Shown piece by piece: positions 23,841 to 33,051 of a stretch of DNA of 64,000 nt (position 1 is the stretch's first letter; the number at the start of each line of letters is the position of its first letter). Source of the stretch: Craspedostauros australis (lineage: Eukaryota; Bacillariophyta; Bacillariophyceae; Mastogloiales; Achnanthaceae); NCBI GenBank assembly GCA_026770025.1, contig JAMXDE010000009.1, positions 1 to 64,000 of the forward strand, written 5' to 3'. Made by a program: the position numbers and the translations under genes. Under the pieces are notes generated by a model that worked only from the letters and a program-made list of their open reading frames with translations, did not search any database and was not told the DNA's origin.

Positions 23841-24203
23841 ATGAAACTTTCTTCCAACTTTTCCGTCAAGTCCATGTGGGTACCCTTGACGGCTGTCCTG
23901 TTACTGGCTTGCGCAATGACGCCAGTTCAGGCTTCCGCAACGCACGTGGCAATCGACAAAGTCGACGACGCTGTGCCGATCCTTCACCGTGTCAAGAAAG
24001 GAGGGGTGCGTGGATCCACGCGACGTCATCTCAGCAGCACCCCAACCACTAGTGATCTCTCTCCAAGTGATCCTTCTCCAAGCAACCTCTCCACCAGCAT
24101 GGATTCGAACAGCAACATCTTCACCCAACATCACATGACTCATCGTCATCATTTCCACCATACGACCAAGACTGGACCCACTACCTCTTCCAAATCACGT
24201 TGA
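23841..24203 (+). CDS. Small secreted Ser/Thr/His-rich protein
   Basis: The 120-residue frame starts after an A/C-rich leader (CAAAGCAACACTCCAACG before ATG) like other genes here. Residues 1-32 form a clear signal peptide (hydrophobic core PLTAVLLLACAM, likely cut after VQA). Next comes a basic RVKKGGVRGSTRR segment that could be a processing site, then Ser/Thr/Pro repeats (DLSPSDPSPSNLS) and a His-rich tail (HHMTHRHHFHH). No domain family is recognised. It could be a cell-wall, metal-binding or silica-associated peptide, but that is a guess from composition. A single exon is assumed. Confidence 0.55.
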   Translation: MKLSSNFSVKSMWVPLTAVLLLACAMTPVQASATHVAIDKVDDAVPILHRVKKGGVRGSTRRHLSSTPTTSDLSPSDPSPSNLSTSMDSNSNIFTQHHMTHRHHFHHTTKTGPTTSSKSR

Positions 24204-24713
24204 CGCGCTTTCATCGAAGATGAGGATGGTGAACTGAGGAGGCGAAGAAGTGGGAATGGACATGCGGCAGAGTCGATAGATCTGTTCTGCCATTGCAGAA
24301 CACGACATGGTTATCCAACTGGTCATGCATCCGTACGGTGCATCACATGCTGTTCAAGATGCAGCGAATGTGATGGTGTGTGGCATTGGTAATGCCAATG
24401 GAAACGCATGATGGTGACTGCGACGCGATGTAATCTTCCGAGCGATCCAAACTGCACCTGAGCTTCAATACAGTACTCTATTCTCATTTGAATTAGCCAC
24501 TTCATATTTCGCATGAATCCATCTCTCTTTTGCTTTCCGCTGGTACATTTCGAGTGCACATCTCCTATACGTATGGCCCTGCGCTTCACCAGTGTGTTTG
24601 TACCGAAGAGCGCGCCATGCTCTGCTTTGCTCCACCCTACCAAGTATTGGTATGCTGCCGGTACGTGTTAGTACTACTCGTCCATCCAGACGCGCGAATG
24701 TACGCACGAGTAG
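24204..24713. other. Intergenic, convergent gene ends
   Basis: Lies between the 3' ends of the small secreted protein (+) and the PAP/fibrillin gene (-). No feature is recognised. Confidence 0.4.
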
Positions 24714-25499
24714 TTAGATGTTGGTATCAAATCGTTCTTCCTCGGCTCGTTTCGTCACGTAAACATACCCCCGCGACGCCGTGGTATCCGGATTCTTGGC
24801 AAAGAAGATGCGGTAGTCATCATCCAAGTACACGTGCTCCCATTTCCGTATCTGCACTGTGTCGAACGTCTGTTGCGGCCCCAGTGGAAGGAAGTTGGCA
24901 AGCTTCGTGCCAACAGAAATGAAGGTGATGGCGAGCGTCGTGGCGCTGTTGGTGTCGGCGGGTGCCAACGATCCCTTCAGCACGCCGACGAGGGGTGGAA
25001 ATTCAGATCGGAAGATGTTCTGCGCGGCGCCGTTCGTGAGGTCGATATCCTGATACACGTCACCCAAGATGGGGCCGAGCTTGCCATTGCTGGGACCCGA
25101 ATTTGCCAGGTTCGTCCATCGCAACTTCCAGAATCCGTTCATCATGTCGGTCTTCTGGACGGGAGACTTGGTCGGATTCAGCTTCTCCAATGACTCGCAG
25201 ATAGCAACGATGTCCTCCTCGAGCTCCTTGGGCGTGTCGATCCCATTCTTGGGTGCCTCCTGGATGCGCGCTTCCAACTGCTCCAGCAGCTCTGATGCGG
25301 ATGGGCCCTTCAGAGCTGGATCATTGTTGAAGAGCGGCCGCAGGAAGGAGGGAGTTGCGGATGGGAGATCAAATGCCAATGCTGGAGATGCCCAGGTCAG
25401 ACAAACCAACACAACGAAGGTCAGCATGGAGACGGATGCTGACACTGACGACGACGCTGATGACATTGTGGAAGTGCTGCCCGTGCGTGTTAACGACAT
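24714..25499 (-). CDS. Plastid-lipid-associated protein (PAP/fibrillin family), plastid-targeted
   Basis: A 261-residue protein. Residues 1-42 are a signal peptide ending ...TWASPALA, followed by FDLPSATPSFLRPLF. This is the ASAFAP-type motif with Phe at +1 that directs import into complex plastids. The rest is a PAP/fibrillin domain: a LLEQLEARIQEAPKNG helix, the conserved MNGFWKLRWTNLANSG, GDVYQDIDLTNGAAQNIF, and the closing YLDDDYRIFFAKN and GYVYVTKR strands. The family forms lipocalin-like barrels at thylakoids and plastoglobules and is linked to photoprotection and lipid handling. The start at 25499 was chosen because it gives the best signal peptide; the frame is open to 25799. Confidence in family and targeting is high. 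Confidence 0.9.
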   Translation of the reverse strand: MSLTRTGSTSTMSSASSSVSASVSMLTFVVLVCLTWASPALAFDLPSATPSFLRPLFNNDPALKGPSASELLEQLEARIQEAPKNGIDTPKELEEDIVAICESLEKLNPTKSPVQKTDMMNGFWKLRWTNLANSGPSNGKLGPILGDVYQDIDLTNGAAQNIFRSEFPPLVGVLKGSLAPADTNSATTLAITFISVGTKLANFLPLGPQQTFDTVQIRKWEHVYLDDDYRIFFAKNPDTTASRGYVYVTKRAEEERFDTNI

Positions 25500-28310
25500 C
25501 CTGTTCGAGCGTCTCCACGCCTTGCACCTTGCGTCTTGATCGGTGGTCGATGCGGTTGAATTCGATGGAAGCCGATTCGTTTCTCTTTCATGCAAGTGGA
25601 AGAAGGAGATGATGGATCTCGATGGAGAGCACGTTCGCCTTGCAGCGTACCTATTGGTATCTGTTGTCGTATCCACGAGATATCTCTTGTCTTTTTGACG
25701 TGCGCAAGTCGCCTTTGTCATCTCCAGTCGCGAACGGATACTACGTCTGTCCGTGCCACCTGCGCAGTGATCAACACAGTTGATTTTCGCTGTGCGCAAT
25801 CAACATCACAGATTTCGCGACCATCCATTTCCGTTCGACCAACAAGAAAGCGAGCTGTCTCAAATGAAGATGCGCTGGATGTGAACAAGAGAGGAAGGAC
25901 AGGAACACACCCACCCATCAACCATCGGCCATCGGTCATCGACCACCATCCGAATGATGGGACATTCCCGGCAACACCCACGATGACATTGATCAACACA
26001 CCATGCCTGATTGGTAGCGAGATCTCGGAAGGCACTTTCGTACTCGTTCATAGTGGATAGAAGATGACGAAGAGAAAGCAGTCACGACGGCCACTTCTTG
26101 TCCACGAGAACAGAGACTTGGGAATGGAGAATGGAGAATGGAGGACACCTGCGGCAAGGTTGAACGCATCGCGCAACAACATGTGGAACGACGGTGCGAA
26201 ACGAATGGAGCATACCGCAGCTGATCTGCGCCAGTGGATGTGGTTGATGTAGGCATTCCGTGCAACTTGATGTTCTCATCATTCGCCGTTGTCTCAGCAA
26301 TCCAATCAGCAGCATCAACATCAACAGCAGCAGGAGCAACGTCGGCAGCGATGTCATGGGCGACTGGATGAATTCCATGAAAGCATTCCATGAAGGCATT
26401 CCATGGCTGCCCTGATTGTCGCCACCACCACCACCATCAACGGAGCAGCATCAGCGATATCGTGCAGAGTACGAGAAGTCACTCGTCACCGACACGGCTA
26501 CCCCATCCATCTACTCTGCTCCACTCCACGATGAGCAGGTCACCTTCCCTCCAAGGACGGATCTGATCTTGACGATGAGTACCGCCGCGATCAATTCGCC
26601 CGTGGTCGTTGCATGCTCTTCGATGTGGAGTATCTGAATGCAAGTCGTGACCAAAGTAGTAGTTGAAGAAGCTCTCGATGACGAAGCACGCAATGGCTAT
26701 CTATTCATGGAAGACGCGACGTTCCACGGCTCATTCTCATCAACGCGCTGACGGGTGTGAATGAGATATGATTGGAATCCACTGATCCGAGTGCCTCCTT
26801 CCGTCCCTCCATTCCGTTGTTGCTGCTGCAAATAGTGTTGCGGTTGTAGGTGCTGGACATCGCTATCAAGGAGAACCGCGCCCGTTATATCGTCTATCGT
26901 CGATCATCTATTGCTCATCATCGATCATGATCAATCACGCTGCGCAGTCTACTGGAGATTCTGCAGTCGCTGTTCATCCATGTGAGTGAGCATGTGGTCG
27001 TGCTCGTACTCATGCTCGTCCTCTTTGGCACGATGACTATCCATTCCAAGGACTTCTCATCGCATCGTGATGAAGATCTGTTGTGTGTTCGAGTGTCCGT
27101 CTTTGCCGTTCTCAGAATAGTGAGGCAGTCGATGATCGCAGCTCGCTTGGTGTAACGTCCCATGCGAGTACTTGCCGACCGATAGTAATCGAGAGTGACA
27201 GCTCAAAGGACGGGCATCATCTCGGTCCGTGTTTGTGCTTGCGGGGGTAGGCTGCGAAGGGCAACCGTGAAGCATAGTGGTATGTTCGCCGCGTGTTTGC
27301 CTAGCATGTTTACTCTGTACATACGAGCGTGGACGTTGGTATTGGTCTTTGCTCTGTTGCACATTGCAACAGAGCCTATGACGCGGTCTGTGGTGGAGTC
27401 TATTGTGCAGTCTGCGGCGTTGTCAACATTCCCAAAGCTCAGCACTCGTCAGATGGTGCGGTGGACTGGTGGGCAGTGTCTTTGAGATGATTGATTGCTC
27501 GTGACGGCAGTAATCTGCCCGTGACGTCGCTTCTCGAACAACTCTCACAATTGCGTGTACGGACACGGAGCTCCAACCTGAACATGCAGTACGGGCCAAT
27601 GCGTCCATCAGAGTTACTTGCCCACTTTGACAATGACTACGACTACACGCACCATGATGATTACCATGATGACGATGATGCTATCGATATCTATTCCATC
27701 TGCTCGTACGAGTATGAATGGAGTGCCTCTGCTTCCACATTCTAAGAATGTTCGTGCTTGTCAGAGCAGCGACCTGGAGAACTAATGCACAACATGTCGA
27801 TCGGATCATCGGGAGAGCAACACCCATTCTGACAACCGTAATCATCAGGTGTCAAGACGGTCGTAGCATTCGCGGTCGCGCTTGTACTCGTCGTGACGCA
27901 TGCATTCGTGTATTTGGTACTGGTGACTTTCTTTACGTGTAACATTGGTAAGACTGCGACGCAGACTTTCTTTCCGAAGGGCCATGCATTGGTACCAACA
28001 TGAGTATCGCTGTGGAACTCGTCAGAACCACCAGATGTTCTGAAGGATGCGTGCATGGATGCATGGGCGGGTGTATGCATAGATTGGAAACACCGAACCC
28101 CTTTTCGGTGTGCTCCGTTGGTTGGTGTCGGCGATGAACAAGGCCTTCGTGAGGCGTGCGGCATTTGCCGTGTTGGTCAGGCTGCCTGGTTGTTGCTTCA
28201 TGGCACAATACCCGCAGTTCCCTCATCGTTGATGTCATCTATCGAGATCATTCAGGCTCCATCTTGATCCTCTTGCTCTGTCTTGAGGCGATCGACGTGC
28301 TCGAGTTCGT
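25500..28310. other. 2.8 kb without a supported gene
   Basis: Short frames in all phases, none with a recognisable domain. The frame at 27491-27745 (+) ends in an Asp/Tyr/His-rich stretch (DNDYDYTHHDDYHDDDDA) that may be chance low complexity. A perfect 11-bp hairpin lies at 27351-27375. Confidence 0.4.
27351..27375. repeat. Perfect 11-bp stem-loop
   Basis: GCTCTGTTGCA, loop CAT, TGCAACAGAGC. It lies in a gene-free stretch about 0.9 kb beyond the stop of the NTPase-nuclease gene. No T-tract follows. The role is unknown. Confidence 0.7.
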
Positions 28311-31300
28311 TTAGGCTGGCTTCCTGTATTGTCTTCGTCCGCTGAAGATTACAGCGTGCGCGCCAGGTTTTGCGGTATTAGTACGGTGCTTGTTCATTTC
28401 GTCCATCTGATTCTCCAGGATGATGGACTTGTCCACCACGAAAGGAACGTAGGGAATTTTTCCGCCGTAGTTCCAAGCAACTGTGCTTTTCGTGCCTGCA
28501 ACGGTGTATATCAGGTCTTTGCCAAAGAGATCACGCAGCCCGGGGTTCGCCACTGCGGAAGCATTTTTCTTGTTGTCGTTCATGTCTGAGCTTGTATCCT
28601 CGGAGTAATCTTTGGCTTGGATACAGATTGTTCGCAAACCGTAGAGCTTCTTACCTGTGTTGTCCGTCTGCTGTGCAAGGAAGGTGATATAGGCATCTGC
28701 GAACTCACTGCTACCTTCTGCAACGTGGATGAGTGGCAGGTTGAAGATAAGTTCCACGACGCCCGTCTTTTTCACGACGTCTGTGGTTGTGCCTTGAGAT
28801 GTGTTGGCGGAAGCGGCGGCGGCCGGTTTCGCGTCTTCGTCGGGTGCTTTGTGAGATGTATTGGTGGAGTTGTTGATTCCCGCCGCGGGAATGCGACGGG
28901 TGACTTGGGGCACAGTGGGGGCTTTCTGCTTGTGGTCTTGCTGGTCGTTGTATTGTTGTTCGACCTCCCAGAGCACACTGAGTTGGTGGAGTAAGTCGTG
29001 ATCGACGAAAATTGAACCATCGGATGTCAACTCTGTCCATGTCGTATCTGAATCAATGTCCTTGAGCGGACTCGAACGCGAGTCTCTGTTTTGGTCAAAG
29101 TGACATTCGTCCATTTTGCCAAATACAGCGCCCGGCTTGTTTGCAGCAGCATCCATGATGCGCTGCTTGTCCGCTTCGGTCTCGACGCAAGTCATCGTTG
29201 ACTTGTGGAAGTACACCCGAGCAATCCCGAGGTCTCTTGGAAGTAGTGCCGGGTGGGTGCCCTTGAGAGACCAAAAGAGATGGCCGGGGCCGTTTTCCAC
29301 AACTGAGTCTTTGCTGGTCGTTCCGCATGCGTAGTGGGAAAACATGTTGTTGTTGGTCGTCACCCATTTTTCGATTCTCATGCCGACCTTGCGCAGAGCA
29401 GCAAAGATGTCTGCTTCCTGCTGCCCAACCGTGTTTGGATTGGGACCATTGGCGGGAGCAGCAACGACGCGCCCGTGCTTATCCTTCTTCACGACGGAGG
29501 ACGCAGCGATGGCGGCCCCGGCCAGCAACGCAGTGAGAGCCTCAAAGCTGGCTGAGGTTGTTCCCAGAAACGATTTCTCAGCCGCAATTGCTTCACCGCC
29601 TTGAATGAGCCAAAGGCAAAGGAGCTGCATGGCATCGCTGAGCGCGAATGGACTTGCCTGCGGCTTGAAGCTACCATCACCTCTGAGTGGCCTTGCAGTG
29701 ACTAAGCCATACGCGACGACCAACCGATGCATGATGGCATCGCCCGCGTCGCCCTTGAAGCGTTGGAAGGTGATCCCGTAGTCCATGTTGTTCAGTTGAT
29801 CATTGGTGAGCGATTTGCTGAAAGATTCATTCTGTTGGAAAAGAAGAACTGCCAAAGCCTGGGATGCTGTGAGCCGCGCAAGGTACGGGTTGTGCACCAG
29901 AGTTTTCATGCCATTGCTTTTCATGAAGACTTTGAAGGTTTCGGAAAGGATGGCATTCTGCTCGTATTCATTCTCATTTGACTTCTTTCCGTTGCTTCGG
30001 TTGATGTCTTCTTGCCTTGTTGACACTCGCATGTAGATCGAGATCATCCGGGCGTTGGAATCCACGATGGCCTTGAGAAGAGGGAACTTCTTAACCTCTG
30101 TGTACTCTGGTATGATGGTAGGCTTGCCGCCTTGCGTGTATTCGCTGCGAAGAATGTAGTAGACGTATGCGGGATTCACCTTTGCAGAAGTATTGAGGTG
30201 AGTGAAGCTCTTGGGGATTGATCCCGTCGGTGGTTGGGCGGCACCAGTGCCTGCCACAGAGAATAGGACTTTGATGTGAATGTGCTTGAGAGGACAGAGG
30301 TGTCCGCTTCGTTCCAGGTCTCTTAGCTTGTTGTTGGACTCTTGAAAGGACAGGCTCGGTTTGCTTGCATTCGAAGAGCCTTGTGGTGCTCCTGATAGAG
30401 GGAGGATGTCTTTCTCCATCAACTCTTTAGTGCATCTGTACTGGATGAACTTCCCCAGCACCGTTCCAAAGTCACTGTGGCTCTGGATGATGGCCCGGAC
30501 GAAGTTTGGGGACTTGCTTGCTTCGTCAATCCCAACGACGATGAACAGTGTGGTCTTCTCTTGCATCTTCCCATCCAACACTTTCAGGAAGTTGACAAGC
30601 CTGTCGAGACTTGTTTCGTCTGCCGTGAGGACCGATTTGACTTCACTTGTGAGCTTCGTCCATGATTTGTTCATTCGGTCTGTCTTGACCGCAAGAGAAT
30701 TCGACGAATCGAGAAGTTTCACATCGTCAGTGTCGAGCATGATGGTGAACAGAGCGTCTCTGGTGAATGCGCTCGCCGCAAGCTCAACGGTCTTGCCGCT
30801 ACCACTCTCTTCGTGGTACACATGAACCCGGTCGTCGTGGAGGTATCCTCGTCGGATCGACGCGTTGATGAAGACTTGTTTGGGGACCATACCGATACTT
30901 CCTCCATGTCGAAAGTTGGCCTTGCCGATGTAGTGTGCGTATTCAGTTTCATTTCGGTGGATGATGTTCGAGGTGTACTTCAGACGACGAAAGCCATTGG
31001 GGTCGTAACCGCGGATCTCCTTCAACAGCTTGAGAACTGATTGGCGTGGGCGAGTAGGATCAGCGAGTTTGAAATCGTCGTTGGGTTCCTGGATAGCGTC
31101 GAGGATGCACTGGGGGATTTCTTGATAGAAACGAAGGAAGGCCAGGAGCCACGTTGACACCGGGGTGGGGCTCTGAGCAATGACGTAATCCTCAACATTG
31201 CCGCACAGTTGTGCAGCGGTAAGGCCTTGGCGCACCTGCGTGCAAACGTGTTTGCGGCAGGCGTCCCATTTCGAACGAATCCGTAGGCTCGTCTTCTTGA

Positions 31301-31520
31301 CGCGGGCAACATCGGGGGCGACGACGCCGGTCTCCGTCAGGGCCTTGGTGGCGCACTCCTCCAGATGGTTTTGTGCTTCCTTGTCCTTGTCCAAGTTCGA
31401 CATGTCGGTCCAGAATTCCTTTTTGTTGAAGATTGAGTCGAGATCGATAGGCGTTGCTTGATCAGCCTCAGTCGTTGACGCTTGAGCGTCGCCGACGTCC
31501 ATCGCCGCGTCGTCGCTCAT
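28311..31520 (-). CDS. Crinkler/RHS-like P-loop NTPase with C-terminal nuclease-like domain
   Basis: A single 1069-codon exon. The P-loop reads YHEESGSGKTVEL (about residues 235-247; the usual first Gly is Glu), and a Walker B LFIVVGIDEAS lies near 325-335. A C-terminal alpha/beta region has FADAYITFLAQQTD and then ICIQAKDY (about 965-972), a QxK variant of the PD-(D/E)xK nuclease motif. An STAND-like or AAA-like NTPase joined to a restriction-endonuclease fold is the layout of Crinkler (CRN) effectors and trypanosome RHS proteins. No N-terminal LFLAK-type header or signal peptide is seen; instead there is an acidic start (MSDDAAMDVGDAQ). In free-living algae such genes are thought to act in conflict with parasites or transposons. 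The family call is from motif order only. Confidence 0.6.
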   Translation of the reverse strand: MSDDAAMDVGDAQASTTEADQATPIDLDSIFNKKEFWTDMSNLDKDKEAQNHLEECATKALTETGVVAPDVARVKKTSLRIRSKWDACRKHVCTQVRQGLTAAQLCGNVEDYVIAQSPTPVSTWLLAFLRFYQEIPQCILDAIQEPNDDFKLADPTRPRQSVLKLLKEIRGYDPNGFRRLKYTSNIIHRNETEYAHYIGKANFRHGGSIGMVPKQVFINASIRRGYLHDDRVHVYHEESGSGKTVELAASAFTRDALFTIMLDTDDVKLLDSSNSLAVKTDRMNKSWTKLTSEVKSVLTADETSLDRLVNFLKVLDGKMQEKTTLFIVVGIDEASKSPNFVRAIIQSHSDFGTVLGKFIQYRCTKELMEKDILPLSGAPQGSSNASKPSLSFQESNNKLRDLERSGHLCPLKHIHIKVLFSVAGTGAAQPPTGSIPKSFTHLNTSAKVNPAYVYYILRSEYTQGGKPTIIPEYTEVKKFPLLKAIVDSNARMISIYMRVSTRQEDINRSNGKKSNENEYEQNAILSETFKVFMKSNGMKTLVHNPYLARLTASQALAVLLFQQNESFSKSLTNDQLNNMDYGITFQRFKGDAGDAIMHRLVVAYGLVTARPLRGDGSFKPQASPFALSDAMQLLCLWLIQGGEAIAAEKSFLGTTSASFEALTALLAGAAIAASSVVKKDKHGRVVAAPANGPNPNTVGQQEADIFAALRKVGMRIEKWVTTNNNMFSHYACGTTSKDSVVENGPGHLFWSLKGTHPALLPRDLGIARVYFHKSTMTCVETEADKQRIMDAAANKPGAVFGKMDECHFDQNRDSRSSPLKDIDSDTTWTELTSDGSIFVDHDLLHQLSVLWEVEQQYNDQQDHKQKAPTVPQVTRRIPAAGINNSTNTSHKAPDEDAKPAAAASANTSQGTTTDVVKKTGVVELIFNLPLIHVAEGSSEFADAYITFLAQQTDNTGKKLYGLRTICIQAKDYSEDTSSDMNDNKKNASAVANPGLRDLFGKDLIYTVAGTKSTVAWNYGGKIPYVPFVVDKSIILENQMDEMNKHRTNTAKPGAHAVIFSGRRQYRKPA

Positions 31521-32596
31521 CTTGCTGTTGACAGCCGTTCGGCGGAAGTGATTGGAGGCGAAAGGGCGACAGCAACAAGAAACCGTGGAGTTCTGGTGTT
31601 GGTGTGAGAGTTGGTATGAGTGTTGGTGTCATCAGCAGCGACGACAATGTTTGGTTCTGCTCACCTTGTCTTGTTCTGCCTTCGTGAGGACTCCAGTCAG
31701 GCTCCGTTCAGCTTTGATTCCTTCGGTCGCCTTCGGACCGCCTTAGATCGTATGCTATCGTGTTGTGCAGTGGCAGTTGCAGTGGCAGCAGCCCTGTTCG
31801 CTACCTGCGATGAATCCGTCTGTGTATGAGGCTGTGTATGTGTGTGCTTTCTCCACTGCTCCACGAGGACTCCTCAGCCAACCAATAACCAATACGGGGA
31901 CTGTGGGGTCTAGCGAAGGCGTGGCTGGTTCTGATGGTTGAGTGTTGAGTGTTGTGGGTATGTCGACGTCGATGTTGTTGATGATGATTGTGATTGTGAT
32001 GATAATTATGATGACAATGGCTGTGCTCTCTTGGATGAGTCTGCGAGTACGGAGCGAGGAAAGTCTCGAGAGAGTGTTCGACAGGCACGTTCACACCAAC
32101 GGCTTGTTGTTCTTGGTCTCCTCGACTTCATGCCTGTTTGAATGCGTTTGTGCGTCTTTGTGCTGTGGCAACCACACGGATTAGACTCGCAGAACACTCA
32201 GGCTTTGCTGCACTATCTCTTTTTCAGTGGTGTTTTTGCCTTCCCCTTGGTGGTGATTGCTCTGGTCCATTTTCGGCAGCGTGGATTTCGGAATGCACGG
32301 CTTCATGGCAAGCATTGTTTGATGATGAACTCGCTGGAGTTGTTGCCCCTGCTCCAAAGAGGGGGAGAGAATGAGAGAGCAAGAGCGAGAGAGGGTGAGG
32401 TTTTTGTGTGCTTTGTCTGACACAAGATCCATCACCATCGTGTCTCGTCCACTCCACTTTCGTCACATGGAATTCGAGACACGTCTCGCGTGGGTGTTCT
32501 CCAAACCCGGTTCTCCGATTCATTTGTTCTGAGGGAGTCGTCTGAATCATTCTGAAATCTTCCTCCAACCACACAAAATACCGCGAGGAGAAGAAC
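31521..32596. other. Intergenic upstream of the NTPase-nuclease
   Basis: No gene is supported. The 3' end of copia element 2 should lie to the right, but an LTR could not be identified. Confidence 0.4.
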
Positions 32597-32655
32597 ACAG
32601 AATGAATTCAGACGCTTGCGAGTTGGTAGGTGCTGCAAAGGAGAGACCTCAAGAC
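32597..32655. repeat. 59-bp direct repeat, left copy
   Basis: ACAGAATGAATT, a diverged middle, then TGGTAGGTGCTGCAAAGGAG and AGACCTCAAGAC, matching 39559-39617 in the same orientation. The sequence to the right of the two copies shows no similarity. Confidence 0.8.
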
Positions 32656-33051
32656 ACACAGAAGACGATCCTATCTAGCATTAGTGGCTGTTGTTGTTGC
32701 TGCAGCTGTTTCGAGCTGTGGTCCTCAAAATTGTGTGTTCTCTCCTGCTTTGAAAGGATTCTGTTGCTGACACATGCTCACGTACGTATCCACTAGACCG
32801 GTGGCGCGTAGGAGTCATTGCACAAGACCAAATGACCGTACCGGTTGACTGGCAGATGGTCCGACCTGTATGATCCCAAAACTCGTTCTGTCCCCTCGTT
32901 GTGTAGGCACTTGTCTACCCCCTGGATCGCCCTCCGTGTCTGCCCAATGTCCCCTATTTTGGCATGTAGGAAAATGGCATTTTGCTTACCAAAAACCTCG
33001 CGCATCGCGACTCAGTTTGCAACTCTGTACGGAACTCTGTTGTCTATCTCA

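Noticed and set aside
29070-29085. Short inverted repeat resembling a tRNA T-arm
   Set aside because: Lies inside the NTPase-nuclease coding sequence and no cloverleaf can be built.
32656-33050. 3' LTR of copia element 2
   Set aside because: Compared by eye with 39618-40012 and with 39370-39558; no similarity apart from the 59-bp repeat, so no LTR was called.
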